Source: Apricaphanius iberus (Eukaryota; Chordata; Actinopteri; Cyprinodontiformes; Aphaniidae). Taken from it: 64,000 bases of DNA. The position numbers and the translations under genes were made by a program. Location of the stretch: contig JAPXFQ010000925.1 in the NCBI GenBank assembly GCA_028564705.1, positions 1-64,000 on the forward strand, written 5' to 3'. Under the pieces are notes generated by a model. It did no database searches, was not told where the DNA came from, and was given only the letters and a program-made list of their open reading frames with translations. Positions within the stretch are counted from its first letter, which is position 1; every line of letters begins with the position of its first letter. Positions 19,052 to 30,315 of the stretch are shown one piece after another.

Positions 19052-19830
19052 CCACCATGTTTATCAGCGACGCAAGTGCTTCTTCTATGCCAGTTCCGGA
19101 GCTTGTCGATGGTAACAGCAATGCTGTCCATGTGGCGGCCATCAAGTTGCCCGAGTTTAGGCAGCACAGTCCGCGACTGTGGTTTCAGCACATCGAAGCC
19201 CAATTCCAGCTGTGAGGGATAATGCAGTATTTCATAAAATACTTTTATGTCGTAGCAGCATTGCATTCCTCTACGACAGCGAGGGCGATGATGTTGTTGG
19301 AGAATCCTCCTGCTAACGGCTGGAATGCGGCCCTTAAGATGTTTTTACTTAAACAATATTAATTTCCCGAACGGGAAAACCGGTTGTTGTCGCTGAATGT
19401 CCCTGATGTCCCTGAAACAGCAGCTGCAGTGGTGACCTGCCGGCTCCAGAAGGAAGGCCTTTGTTATTATCACAGCAGGTTTGGAGCGAAGGAATGCCAT
19501 AAGACATGCAGTTTCTGGATCCAGGAAAACGCCAGGGCTGGCACTCAATAGCAGCTATGGGCACTGGCCATGACTCCAAGCTGCTGTTCATCACCAACAC
19601 CTTGTCAGGCAGCCAGCTGTTGGCAGCATCCTGCATGCACGACCGTTGGACACCTTGGCTGACTGACACGGCCCCCACATGGACGCCGGCAACGGCTCGC
19701 CTATACGCACCAACAGCACTAGGTGTCTTGAACTATGCTTCTGCAGTAGATGTTTCAGCTGAGATTTCGTTATTGCTGCTGTGTCTATGCCATTGCTTGG
19801 AGCAAATTTCCTCTGCGCCTTCAGACTGCT
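19052..19830 (+). pseudogene. Gypsy-2 gag and protease remnant
   Basis: ATG at 19058 begins MFISDASASSMPVPEL, and AIKLPEFRQHSPRLWFQHIE is a typical gypsy gag opening. A stop follows at 19213. About 250 bases on, GLCYYHSRFGAKECHKTCSF reads like the cysteine/histidine gag segment of fish gypsy elements. Then LLFITNTLSGSQLLAAS stands where the protease active site is expected, with no Asp-Ser/Thr-Gly left. Capsid is mostly deleted. Confidence 0.55.
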
Positions 19831-19892
19831 GATGGATGTGACAGGCTGCCATCTGATTGATGCCCTTTCCTTCGCTACATACCCTTCTATGA

Positions 19893-20760
19893 TTGGAGGG
19901 GTGGGATTTACCCTGCCTGTTGAACACATTTGGCAATGAGGACCACCTGACGCACCTCCGCCTGCTGTTTGAACATCTTAAGGAACACGGCCATGTCATC
20001 AACCCAGCTAAGTGTAAGTTTGGCCAGTCGTCCATTACCTTCCTCGGCCACCACGTCACCCTGCAGAGGGTGGCGGCACTTACCAACAAAGTGGAAGCAA
20101 TTATCAAGTTCCTGTGCCCCACCACAGTGAAATCCCTGCATGAATTCTTGGAAATTGTGAATTTCTATAACCAATATCTCCCTCATGCCGCCCACCTCAT
20201 GATTTCTCTGTATGAGGCTCTTCGGGGAAAGAGGCCTTCAGACACTGCGGAATCGACCGCAGGGATGACTGAACCTTTCGAAGCTACTAAGGCTGCTGTG
20301 GCCAGCACCACCCTGCTGGCGCATCTGTCTCCCACGTGTCCAGTGGCCTTGACGACAGAGGCCTTGACCTACGCCGTTTGGGCAGTGTGTGAGAAGTTGG
20401 TGGGTGGAGCCTGGCAACTGCTGGCCTTTTTCAGCAGGAACACTCCGTGACAATGAGAGAAAATACAGCACCTCCAATAGAGAGCCCTTAGCTCTGTTCC
20501 GGTTTCTGTTGGAGGGCCGACAGTTTATGGCGTTTGCAACCACAAGCTGCTAAGTTTTTCCATGGCCAAGTCAACAGAGCCATGGTTGGGTCAGCAAAAA
20601 CATCAACTGTCGGCCATCTCAGAGTACACCACTTACATTAAACATGTCACGGGAAAACACAACGTGGTTGCTGACTGCCTGTCTAGTGCAGTCTCGGGGT
20701 CCGTTCTCATGAGCCTGGACTATGCAAAGATAGCGGCGGACTAGGTTGCAGACTTTAACG
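19893..20760 (+). pseudogene. Gypsy-2 RT thumb and RNase H
   Basis: LTHLRLLFEHLKEHGHVINP and KCKFGQSSITFLGHHVTLQ directly follow where YxDD would stand. FLCPTTVKSLHEFLEIVNFY is the connection; LTTEALTYAVWAVCEKLVGG is RNase H with its first Asp replaced (TTEA for TTDA). LLAFFSRNT, LFRFLLEGRQF and AISEYTTYIKHVTGKHNVVA carry on to ADCLSS. Stops interrupt several points. The catalytic polymerase segment is absent. Confidence 0.65.
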
Positions 20761-20839
20761 TTCAGGGTTATCGGACGATCCCCACAGCACTTTGTCTGCA
20801 AGATGTGGTGTTTGACGCTGCTAACACCACGCTACTCTG

Positions 20840-21265
20840 CTACATTTCGACCAGCTGACCTCGCCCTTTGGTGCCTGCTGCCTGGAGACGCAGGGTTTTT
20901 GACATCATCCATGGCCTTTTCCACCCAGGAGTAAAGGCTTCTACCAAGCTGGTGGGGACCAAGTTTGTCTGGCCAGGCCTTCAGTGGGACATCAGGATTT
21001 GGGCTGCTGCCTGTACAGCGAGCCAGCGTGCCAAGGTAACGTGCCACACTAAGGCCCCTTTGGCACCCTTTGTGGTACCAGAGAGGTATTTGGACCACAT
21101 CAACATCCATGTCCAAGGTCCACCTACCTCCTCACTATGGTGGACAGAACCACCCGGTGGCCGGAAACCTTCCCGCTGTCCTCTACAACATCAGGCGAGG
21201 TAGCCCCGGCATTCATAGCATCTTGGGTGGGCCGTTTTGGCACGCCGTCCGACTCCTCCTCAGTA
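20840..21265 (+). pseudogene. Gypsy-2 integrase, N-terminal part
   Basis: The HHCC region reads FDIIHGLFHPGVKASTKLVG, VWPGLQWDIRIWAAACTASQ (second Cys changed to Ser) and RAKVTCHTKAPLAPF. YLDHINIHVQGP marks the core start. After one frame change, YLLTMVDRTTRWPETFPLSS continues to SWVGRFGTPSD, where it is truncated just before the second catalytic Asp. Confidence 0.65.
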
Positions 21266-21480
21266 GGTCATTATGACCTTTAATTGCTCATTTGCTGTTT
21301 CTTTAACTTTCTTTAATGTTTGTTTTCACACTTGATTGTGTTTTTTTTAATCAAATGTTGTATTTTAGGCTTTTCTTAATAGCTACTTGAACTTTTTCTA
21401 ATGATGTATTCAATGTTTTTCATTCTTTATCACCAAATCATTAAAACACCTTGAATTACCCTGTTGTTGAAAGTGTGCTG
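21266..21480 (+). repeat. LINE 3' tail fragment
   Basis: A T-rich sequence ending 'aaacaccttgaattaccctg' and 'tgttgaaagtgtgct'. It resembles the 3' ends of fish L2/CR1-type LINEs just before the terminal short repeat. It was recognised from the tail alone. Confidence 0.45.
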
Positions 21481-21577
21481 TCTTGCTTTTTTTTTGTCTA
21501 AAACTCAAAGTCCACACCTGGTTCTTGTGCAGCTGGTTTTCAACACTGAGGCAAAGTCAACTGGTTTGCTACCCCTC

Positions 21578-22194
21578 CTTTCCACCGGACGCGTCAGCAG
21601 CATGTTACAGCGGCAGCACGTCGTACGCGGCTGTTAGCCACCACTGTAATCGATATAATCATTTCCATCTGAGGCGAAAACAGCACCAGTTTGCCCCGTC
21701 ACAGGAGCGTCACGTCGCAGCACTTTTCTAAATATACGCGGCAGTCCCATTTTCTACACGCTACGCCTGTGAAACGTGCACATTTCAACATTTTGAATAG
21801 GGGAAGACAAGAAATCAGATGGCTTGGCATCCTGAAATTTTCAAAATAAAACAAAGGTGCTTCTTTCCAGTAACTTTACTACCTGTGCGGCCCCATGAAA
21901 AGGGATCCCACTTCGAGGGATTTTGTGTATTCCCTGACATAACATAAGCTTATTGGCAAATGTAAAACGGACAGAACATAAAACACAGACCTTTTGGAGC
22001 CATTTTGTAGTCTTTTTCCCGCTTGTTGTTGCATTTACTGACAAAACCACCCGTTATTTTGCTTGATCTCGCATGATTTCGGGCTCTATGCTGCTACGTG
22101 CTGCTGACGCCCCCCGTGGAAAGGGCCAAGCAGCAGAATACGCGTGTAAAACGTGCTGCTCCTCTAACATGATGCTGACACGTCCAGTGGAAAG
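21578..22194. mobile_element. MITE with about 55-bp terminal inverted repeats
   Basis: The left end CTTTCCACCGGACGCGTCAG and the right end, reverse complemented, CTTTCCACTGGACGTGTCAG match. The match continues through about 55 bases ('catgtta', 'gcagcacgt'). The 617-bp interior has no coding capacity. A second, internal copy of the terminal motif ('gctgctgacgccccccgtgg') lies at 22100-22119. The TIR style suggests hAT. TSDs were not identified with confidence. Confidence 0.65.
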
Positions 22195-22738
22195 TCCGGA
22201 TTAGCCTTTAGCCTTGGTCAGAGAGTTTACATTTATGGAAGAAAATTGAGTATATGGTATATGGCTGGTAACATACTGGCCCCTAAGGATGAGGTTTAGG
22301 ATGATATAGCTGAGCATGAGACTGGTTTGGAGAAATCAGCAGGGCTCTCTGGTGGAACAAAGTGTTTTCTGAACACGTCTTAGTCATGTGGCAGCCATTG
22401 ATTAGGCCAGCCCTGGACGATGCAGTGCAAAGAAGCTACCCTAACGGTGCGTTCACATAAAAAAGCATCAAAACGCACCACACGCACCAAGCTGGACACA
22501 GCATGTGGAGCGTGGCTGCCGGTGGACTCTAGTCTCTGAGCTGACCGCATTAAATGCTAAGCAGCTGTCCATCTGTCTGCGGTTATTAACAGTGTATAAT
22601 ATAATATGTGAGCGGCACGGGACATGTTATGGTGAGGAGGAGGCTGTTCATGGCTCCCTTGTTGGCTGAGTGAGCGGGGCAAACTTTTACCAAGCTATCT
22701 TCACCTCGGTGTTTGAAGAGACTTAAGAGTCTCAAAAT
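22195..22738. other. Unassigned sequence
   Basis: About 540 bases with no recognised motif. 'ggtgcgttcacat' at 22446 resembles DNA-transposon ends, but no partner was found. The last part is probably the 5' UTR of the following L1-type ORF1. Confidence 0.4.
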
Positions 22739-23530
22739 ATGCCAGAAACGAGAAAGAAGTCTAAAGATATGCACTGCACACCTGACTCCGATCCTACATC
22801 TAAGCTGGCTAACCGACCTAGGCTATGCTCCCCCATTACCCGCAGTCTTTGACCCTGCTACTGATTTCCAAACCGCCATCGGCAAATTAAGAAATGAAAA
22901 CCTTGAGTCACTTGCAAACTTTCAGAAAGAATGTGCCGTTGATATTGCGGCTCTACAACGGACAGTTGATGTTCATGGAAAAAGGATTAAGGATGTGGAG
23001 GAGTCTCTGACCAACACTTGTGACCAGCTCACAAGCTAGGTGAGACGGTAGCTCAGCTAACAAAGGAAAACGTGGCCATGAAGATACAACTTGACTACCT
23101 GAACAATTATACACAGAGAGATAATTTCCATATTATTGGCCTGCCCGAATCTGTGGAGATGCCTAAACCAGCTGATTTTGTGTTTAACCTCCTCCGTGAG
23201 GTTTTTTGCCCCAATGCCTTTGAAATGCCTGTTATTATTGATTACGTCCAACGAACTAAACCACCTACTGACGCCAAGCCAAGACCACTTCTGTTTCGGA
23301 TACACGGCTACAGAGTATGCGAATTGGTGCTACGTCTCGGCAGACACCACGGGGGGTATTTTTTGTTCCGAGACAAGCGGATTCATTTCTTCCCCAATGT
23401 CAGCCCAGATGTAGCCCAGAGGTAGCCCGGCTCCTCTATGCATTTACCGATGTGAAACGCAGAGTTCACCAGGCTAACATCACCTTACGTCTTTACCATC
23501 CCAAATGTCTGGTTTTCATGTAAGACAACC
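22739..23530 (+). pseudogene. L1-type ORF1 (coiled coil, RRM-like, CTD), broken
   Basis: ATG at 22739 opens MPETRKKSKDMHCTPDSDPT, a basic N-terminus. A coiled-coil segment follows (LRNENLESLANFQKECAVDI, then LQRTVDVHGKRIKDVEESLT), then a stop at 23037. The next frame continues with LTKENVAMKIQLDYLNNYTQ, RDNFHIIGLPESVE (RRM start) and RPLLFRIHGYRVCELVLRLG. IHFFPNVSPDVAQR marks the C-terminal domain. ORF1p of L1 elements forms trimers that bind element RNA. ORF2 is missing downstream. One frame change and several stops show decay. Confidence 0.7.
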
Positions 23531-24132
23531 AGAAGGTGAGCTTCACTCCCAGCTGTGGCTCTCAGCTTCATCGATCAACATGTGCCAATGACCTCCGGTG
23601 ATTCCATGGGCACAGCTGACACTTGACTTCTCAGTAATGGTGAGCTTACATGGTTTAACCAATTGCGTTTGCCACCCAGATGGCGTTTTGTGGCACATGA
23701 CTGTTTGTGTATGCTTAAAACGTATATATAAACTTCCAGTTGGATTCCTACCGCAATTTGTCTGCACAAATTGCTGTCTATGGGTTATTCCCCCTCAGTG
23801 ACTTGGTTTAGCCCTGCTACAGTCTGTCAAAAGCAAATAATTGTGTGTTAGACGTTAATAGTATACCTTGGACTGTTTTGTGGTGGCACGTTTAACCTTT
23901 TTATATTGCCTCCGTGCACGATGTTCTGTGCGCATATAAATCTGTAGTTCTTTTCATTTTGATACTGGCAAGATAACGTAGTTCTCTCCTGCTGAGTTAT
24001 ATTTCTTTTTTCTACCACCTAAAATATTGCTGTAGTTACTGTTCTTATTATTGTTGTTGTTATCGTTACTGTTGTTGTTTTATGTTTGTTTCTTCTCACC
24101 TCTATATACTTTTGAGGTCTGACTTTGGTCGT
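23531..24132. other. Unassigned, possibly L1-type 3' or inter-ORF sequence
   Basis: No motif was recognised. A short GTT-rich run (about 24045-24080) is the only simple repeat. Confidence 0.35.
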
Positions 24133-25640
24133 CAATCAAATCAAACTTTATTTATTTAGCACAATTTATACAATACATGCAACTCAAAGTGATTTACAAA
24201 TTAAAATGACCCCACATACACACATTCTCTCCCATCCCTAGTAATATAAAAGCAATTTGACAATAATACCCCCTTCTTACACTCATTCCAGGGTGGAGGC
24301 CCACACATCTACCCAGGCACACCCGGAGAACACCCGGGCTGCCACAGCCAACCACCGCCCCCGGGGCGGTGGTTGGCTGAGGGCTCCCACGGAGGAAACC
24401 CTGGAAAAGGGTAAAATAAGGTTAATATATCCGATGATAAAATTCTGATAGAATAGAACATATAGGATAAAATAATAAAATAAATAAATGAATAATGAAT
24501 AATACAAGTTCAAAGCTAAGCTAAAAAGGTGGGTCTTGACCTTGTTCTTAAAATCATGAACATTCTCTGCGGCCCTGAGTTCCTCTGGCAGCCCATTCCA
24601 GGCGAGGGCCATAATAATGAAAGGACGCCTCGCCGTTGGTGTATGTCCTTACTTTAGGGATGACAAGGAGACGGCTGCCAGAGGAGTGCAGAGGCCGCGA
24701 GGGTTCGTATGGTAAAAGTAGTTCTGAGAGATAAGAAGGCCCAAGACCGTTAAGACACTTAAAAACCATTAAAAGTATTTTAAAAACGATTCTGACACAT
24801 ACGGGGAGCCAATGCAGTGATTCTAAAATCGGAGTGATGTGCTCCCGCTTACTGGTCTTCATCAGGACATGTGCTGCTGAGTTTTGTAAGAGTTGTAAGC
24901 CTGAAATCCTATTTTTGGGAAGACCAGAAAGCAGGGCATTGCAATAGTCAATTTTACAGGTGATAAAAGCATGCATTAGCGTCTCTGTATTGGCCCGAGA
25001 GAGAATGGGGCGGACCCTGCCGATGTTCTTCAGATTATAAAAACCTATTTTGGTTATGTTTTTAATATGAGGGATAAAAGTCAGCTCGGAATCCAAGATC
25101 ACACCCAGGTTCTAACCGTCTGAAGATGGATTAAAAGACATTGATTATAGTTGTGGTAAAAGTTTCTCTCTGAGCCTCAGGACCGATACCTAAAACCAGT
25201 TTTGTCGTGGTTGAGCTGGAGAAAGTTTTCTGCCATCAGGATTTGATGTCTAAAACGCAGTTAAAAAGTGCATCCATAGGCTGTGTGTCATCAGGAGACA
25301 TGAAGATGTACACTGCCAAGAGGGAATATATAGAGGTTAAAAAGCACTAGGCCTAAATTTGAACCTGGGGCACACCACATGTGATGCTGTGGATCCTAGA
25401 GGAACAGGTATCCAAACTTACCATAAAAGTCCTGTCTTTAGGTAGATAGGAAATGAACCATCTATGAACAGCACCAGAGAGGCCGATCTGTTTTAAACAG
25501 TTCAAAAGAATAGATGCAGTCGCATCCCTAAAGTTATGGACAAACTGTCTCCATCCCTATTCTGTGTGTGATCTTTGATTTCCCCGACAAAATCTTTGGA
25601 TTGCAGTGAGTTCAAAGGTCAATTTTGAGATATTATATAA
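24133..25640 (-). mobile_element. L2-clade LINE, 3' half
   Basis: A minus-strand ORF2 from the RT palm to the C-terminus, then a 3' UTR ending near 24133 with 'aagtttgatttgattga'. It is 5'-truncated at about 25640. It differs in sequence from the L2 copies at 2-5 kb and 39.6-49.4 kb, so it is a separate family. Confidence 0.75.
24283..25530 (-). pseudogene. L2 ORF2 C-terminal half
   Basis: The 5' part (25530-25110) holds degenerate palm sequence: SPDDTQPMDALFNC comes after the position of the catalytic YADD, which is disrupted. The frame 25102-24554 reads ILDSELTFIPHIKNITKIGF, MHAFITCKIDYCNALLSGLP, NSAAHVLMKTSKREHITPIL and ESLHWLPVCVRIVFKILLMV. Another frame (24612-24283) gives WNGLPEELRAAENVHDFKNK and VKTHLFSLALN, the natural C-terminus. 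Two or more frame changes are present. Confidence 0.75.
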
Positions 25641-25724
25641 GCCCACATCTTTATCATTTTGGCCTCAGGGTGTGGTGTTGAACGTGTGCCAAAGATGGTG
25701 TTAATTCGTCTAGCCTTTATGCAG
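25641..25724. other. Unassigned
   Basis: A short AT-rich spacer with nothing recognised. Confidence 0.4.
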
Positions 25725-25940
25725 ATAAATGGTACATGGTAAATGGCCTGCATTTGTATAGCGCTTTTTCAGTTAGAGGACCACAAAGCGCTTTACACTA
25801 CATTCAGTCATCATTCAGTCATTCTCTGACCAGTGTCTTCCCCAAGGACACAACGACTGAGACTGTCGGAGCAAGGGCTCGTAGCGGCAATCTTCCGATC
25901 ACAAGACGAACACCCAACACCTGAGCCACGGTCGCCCCGA
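25725..25940 (+). repeat. Fish SINE/MITE-like dispersed repeat
   Basis: It starts 'ggtacatggtaaatggcctg' followed by 'catttgtatagcgc', and ends 'ctgagccacggtcgcccc'. This arrangement is familiar from a very abundant short repeat in percomorph genomes. It is non-coding; the class is not settled from sequence alone. Confidence 0.6.
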
Positions 25941-26482
25941 ATAAAAACAGTTATAATTCATTAGCGCTATTACTAAAACGCCATTATATCACCAAACCTG
26001 TATTGCATTGTCTTATTATATCTCTTATTAGAATCCGAATTCTTGAAATATGATGGCGATACACTCAGTTACCTGTTGTCCTAGCTGGTGCCAAAACATA
26101 AGGTGCTGCATCACAGCCTTTTTTTTAAAATGTCTGAACTTTTTCATATGGTTTCTTTGACTCACTCAGTAAATGCTATGTACCAAGTGTTACATTGATC
26201 CATCCTATAATGGGAGAGTACTGTTCAAAACTAGATATTGCCTTCGTCTCACAGTAGCAAAAAATTCTATTTGGGTGGAAGTGGGCGTGGTCTATTTCAA
26301 GTGATACCAAACCATCCGAGGATTGCCTTGATCCAGGTGTGTTGGTCCTTTCTGCCCAGCAAGGTAACTTTCTCAAATCTGTCCCGAGAGGTGGCGCCTC
26401 CTCTAACCTCCTCAGGGACTAAACGGTCTGTGCCAATTATGGACACATCATGGACACCTGTCCTCCTGCCAGATTCGACCTG
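25941..26482. other. Unassigned sequence
   Basis: About 540 bases with no recognised motif. Confidence 0.45.
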
Positions 26483-26485
26483 TAA

Positions 26486-27190
26486 CTGTACGTACACATC
26501 AAAAGCGAATTGAGAGAGCGGCGAGTCAGATGTAAATGTTATGTCAATGGAGGAGCACGATGACACGCGGCAGGGGGTCCCGCTTCAAGTCACAAGCAGA
26601 TTTGTGTCGCGAAAACGCTTTTCTGCCCGATCTGCGCGGAGGATTTATGCGAATGAGGCGTTTGCGTCGCGGCAACCAATCAGGGGACAGAGTTTCAGTG
26701 ATTCTGTGACCGTCATGGAGTCACAGCCTCAGCAGGACATGGAGGAAATACTGATAAACATCGTGGCTAATCACCCCGAGCTACATGACACAAGCAGTTT
26801 GCTATACAGAGACAGAAATAAAAAAATAAACTATTTAGACAGGAATGCTCTTAAGATGTTTGTGGGTGGCTCATAAAAGACCTGTTGATGCTGTAAAAGC
26901 ATCTCTCAGCCTGGAAGTGAGCCTTGAAACAGCCTCCTCACCTGGTTTCCTGGTAGCAGCTCCCGCTCCAAGTCCCACGCTGCTCAAATATTATAAACTT
27001 TTACGAACCGCATACAGATGGACAGCTGCTCAGAAATGTAGTTGGTGTTTCGGCAGGCGAAGCTTGGAGCTTCACGGCACAAACTGGGTGAGCAGGTCAC
27101 GTTTTCCAGGCGGCGAGGAGCCGGTGTTTATGAGAGGCTCGCTGCTGTTTATCGATCCCTCTTCCGTAGCTAGATTTTATCTGTAGCTCC
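26486..27190 (+). mobile_element. Harbinger deletion derivative (copy 2)
   Basis: It starts CTGTACGTACACATCAAAAG next to TAA (26483-26485). It shares the GCGTCGCG-rich terminal region with copy 1, then the start of MADF exon 1 (MEEILINIVANHPELHDT, LLYRDRNKK) at 26741-26825. It leaves copy 1 there and follows instead the same internal sequence as copy 3 ('tatttagacaggaatg' to 'gcgaggagcc'). Coding capacity is lost. The right terminus was not identified; similarity to copy 3 fades near 27190. Confidence 0.7.
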
Positions 27191-27833
27191 CCAAACCCCC
27201 AGTGCAGCGGTCCCAGGTTAGTGATGGCAGTGCAAAGGGCCTAATATAAGAAATGTTACAGCACAGAGACATTATTCTTCTACACTAAATACTTATCAAG
27301 CTGTTGAGATCTGCATTTTTAGTAGCTGTGATGGATTTGCTGAAACCTTAATTACAGTAGTCCAGCAAGAGAAAGGAGAAAACATAAAGCTTTTGGGCAA
27401 TTTCATATTATAGAAGCACTCTGAGTGGTTCTTACTTAAAGCCTAATTCCTCCTGAGAACACAGTGTGAACAGAAAACATAAATAGAACAAATGGCTCAC
27501 ACTTATTGCATGCACGAGTTTATGTTTTCACTTTTTTGCTTTGCCTTGTGAAAACAAACAGATCAGAATCATGTACATCGTCTACACATTTATTTTAGAA
27601 ACTAAACATGCTTCAAATTTATGAAGCAAATATTTTCAAATATATGTCAACATTTATAAGATTCTGTTAACTGATGGACTAAACCATAAACAGTTTATTG
27701 GTCACCTATTACACAGCAGATAACCTCTTAAAAATCACTCTCTCTTCTAAAGTGGAAACTTAAAACTCAAACATTTAAATATTTGTTTTATTAAAAGAGG
27801 TCATTAACAGTTTTTCATGTATTATGCAAAGTT

Positions 27834-27874
<41 letters not shown>

Positions 27875-28826
27875 TCTTATTGATTTCATTGTATTCAATG
27901 ATATTGTTCTTGTAAATGTTATAGGTCAAAGCTGCTGCTGGTGGAGGCTTTTGATTATTTAAATCATTGCCTCCTGCTGCACTATTTACCTTACAAAATT
28001 TGTTGAAAGCAACATTTTTCTCCTGAAAAATATGGTCCAGCAGCTTATTAAACTTTAACTTAATTCCGGTCCGGTCCGGTATTGATCCCTCTTGATAATC
28101 AGAAATGCACAAAGTTGTGTTTGCATCCGCCTCACTGATTTACAGTAACAACATGTGGAGCTATGTGCCTGGTGTACAAAATGAATGTATGTTTGATTTT
28201 GTTTTATCCACCTCCTCTGTGTATTTGATCTGGGCGTGTAGACATGAACACACACAGCCACACCTGCATTGCTCCTTACATCTATATGGAAAATAAATCC
28301 AGGCATATTCACTGATTCCTCTAGATGTGTTGCTGCTCATGGATTTAAACTTATTCTGCAGGTCTGCATATCCATCACTAATATGTACAACAAATGCATT
28401 AAGGTAAGTTACTGCCAACTTATCTCTCTCTGTGGAAATTAAAGCAGATTCTCATTTTCTCTTAGCAAAGCAACACATATGCAACATGATGGCAATATTT
28501 GTGGGTGGCATTAAACAACCCGAGGGATTAATTTAAGCAGAAGCCAATTATGTGTTTGGGTTGGTTTTTTCTGTTTATTTGACATCATTTGTCAACTCTG
28601 TGCATTAACCTGACCTCTATAAGCCTCTAGCAAATCTCTACACTTTTAATCTGGCTTTTTAACCTTCTCTGCGTTGCTTCCTAGCTGACACCTAGCTGGT
28701 GTTTCTGGTCTCAGGTTTCCCCAAATCACATAAGTGCTATTGCAAAATTCTTGAATTGTGATTTCATTTGTATAAAGAGGCAAAACATGTATTCTGTATT
28801 CTTAAACGCACTGGGGTGAAAACAAG
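27191..28826. other. Unassigned AT-rich region with (TA)n
   Basis: About 1.6 kb without recognised coding motifs. It contains a (TA)n tract at 27837-27867 and a triple CCGGT repeat at 28065-28080. A minus-strand open frame of 81 codons at 28112-27867 has no recognisable motif. Confidence 0.5.
27837..27867. repeat. (TA)n microsatellite
   Basis: About 15 TA dinucleotides in a row. Confidence 0.95.
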
Positions 28827-28828
28827 GA

Positions 28829-28917
28829 CTATAAAAGGAAAAAGAGAGACTGCTCTGCAGGATAGACCAATCAGTGAGAGGAAGGAGGCAGCATCAAGTG
28901 AAGAAAACTTGGTGAGT
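28829..28917 (+). promoter_or_regulatory. Possible TATA promoter and short first exon
   Basis: CTATAAAAGG (28829-28838) is a strong TATA box. About 75 bases downstream lies TTG|GTGAGT (28909-28917), a strong splice donor. Between them there is no long open frame, so this would be a non-coding first exon. No transcript evidence can be read from sequence and no downstream exon was recognised. Confidence 0.25.
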
Positions 28918-28970
28918 CCATACTTGCTGTCTTTTTCTCAAACTTTCAACGCATACGTAAGTGTGCTACC

Positions 28971-29035
28971 TCACACACACACACGCACACACACACAGTC
29001 ACAAACACAGGTATACCCACACACACACATACATA
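28971..29035. repeat. (CA)n compound microsatellite
   Basis: Interrupted CACACA runs. Confidence 0.9.
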
Positions 29036-29104
29036 TAGAGCCTGTTCCAACTGCACTCTGCTCATGTGTGAAATGAGCAAGGGTCTTATCTCTTGGAAAC
29101 ACAC

Positions 29105-29215
29105 CACTGAGCCAGAGGAGAAGAGGAAAGAGGGAGACACACAGCGGGAGAGAAGGGAAAAAGGAGGAGGCGGAGGAGAGGGAGAAAGGTTGAGAAAAAT
29201 GTGGGGGAGGGGTCA
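29105..29215. repeat. Purine-rich (GA/GGA) tract
   Basis: More than 100 bases that are mainly G and A on the plus strand, ending beside a CACGTG E-box at 29214. It is capable in principle of triplex formation. Confidence 0.7.
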
Positions 29216-29539
29216 CGTGGTGTGCATGCTGATGACTGGAAACATGGAAGTTTGCTGCAGACTCTGGAGCTCTACCACAAGCCAGAATGCACTCTGTGGG
29301 CCTTTATGAGTGTTCATGAGCCACCATATGCAGACTTATTATAGACGCTAGTTACTGGTAAGATGCAGTAGTGTAGAACCCCCCTCCCCCCCACCCCATT
29401 TAGCTTTTTTATGTAAGATGTACATTTCCAGATGAACACATTTGAAATCTAGACAAAGGTGACATGAGGAGACAAAAAATATACTTTTTAGATCTATCTG
29501 AAGCAAAAAACTCCAGTTGGAGAGAGCCATGACCAAAAA
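29216..29539. other. Unassigned sequence
   Basis: Nothing recognised apart from a short C-rich run at about 29379-29396. Confidence 0.4.
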
Positions 29540-29772
29540 GAACTCCTAGAGCCAGCTTTCACTAACCAAAGAATCATCTCTATGATCGCTGAGATGAAAA
29601 TATTCTGTTTGCTGATAAAGCTGAACTTGATGAGACTAAAGTGGAGTTTTTTAGAAGGTGGATGGTTACCTACAGTATAGGGTCAAACTACTGCTGGAAT
29701 CCAGAAGATGATTATACCAACAGAAAACACGGTGGTGGTTGTATGATGGTCTGCAGCTGCAGTAATATTCCA
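29540..29772 (+). pseudogene. Tc1/mariner transposase catalytic-domain fragment
   Basis: A frame reads LLADKAELDETKVEFFRRWM, then DYTNRKHGGGCMMVCSCSN. The KHGGG-x(5)-W/C block and the preceding segment are characteristic of the middle of Tc1-like DDE transposases. The Trp of the usual WGC is replaced and no catalytic Asp pair survives. The ends were not found, so this is an old fragment. Confidence 0.6.
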
Positions 29773-29960
29773 TTTTCAATTCAATCAGTTTACTTTTCTA
29801 TGGATATCATCTCAAGACACTTTAAGAGAAAATTCATTTCAATACAATTATAAAAACATTCCAATCAATTTTCTGTCAGGAATCCCAGCAGATTGCATCA
29901 AGTCATTAACAGTCTTCTCTGCAGCTTCATGACCTGAAAGACATCATGAATTTGACTCCC
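29773..29960 (-). repeat. Dispersed fish repeat fragment
   Basis: It contains 'aggaatcccagcagattg' and 'catcaagtcattaacag'. It aligns by eye with the better preserved copy at 38.80-38.96 kb ('ggattccagcaattccagc', 'gtgttgagtcactg'). Confidence 0.5.
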
Positions 29961-30059
29961 TGCTGGAAAATCCTGCAGCAGTTCTCTCAACACTGTGCAC
30001 ATCTTCTCCATGATTAGTGTGTATTTATGTTTAAAGATTCTGTGACTAGATAAGCAGTT

Positions 30060-30060
<1 letters not shown>

Positions 30061-30094
<34 letters not shown>

Positions 30095-30097
30095 AAC
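30061..30097. repeat. (GAAA)n microsatellite
   Basis: About nine GAAA units. Confidence 0.95.
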
Positions 30098-30294
30098 TTA
30101 ATATTGAGCTTTTATTCCTACAAAGCAAACAGGAATAAGTGCAGAGAAGAGACCTTGTTCTCTTAGCTTAGCTTTTCTTTAATAAAACTGAATAAACTGA
30201 TGTAAATAAGTTTATTGGAAATCAAGCCTTAGCTGGGGCAGTTAGGAGCAGGACAACATGACTGCTGTGGCTCAGTGTCTTCTAGGCCCTCTGT

Positions 30295-30315
30295 CTTTCT
30301 TTCTTTCTTTCTTTC
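30295..30315. repeat. (CTTT)n tract at the Tx1 5' junction
   Basis: Five CTTT units plus one C, immediately followed by the Tx1 5' UTR at 30316. Confidence 0.9.

Larger units (their letters stand above)
18800..21265 (+). mobile_element. Ty3/gypsy LTR retrotransposon 2, degenerate
   Basis: A plus-strand series of gag start (19052), a gag zinc-knuckle-like segment (about 19460), protease remnant, the 3' half of RT (19930-20250), RNase H (20250-20690), integrase zinc finger and core start (20850-21265). The 5' half of RT, including the catalytic box, is deleted, and integrase is cut after the first core block. LTRs were not recognised. It belongs to a different gypsy lineage from gypsy-1, judged by the gag and RNase H wording. 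Confidence 0.75.

Noticed and set aside
27867..28112. Minus-strand 81-codon frame as a host exon
   Set aside because: No recognisable domain, not flanked by convincing splice sites at both ends, and borders a (TA)n tract.
30061..30097. GAAA tract as the Tx1 5' target junction
   Set aside because: It lies about 220 bases before the element and in the opposite orientation; the CTTT tract at 30295-30315 is the one in contact with the 5' end.
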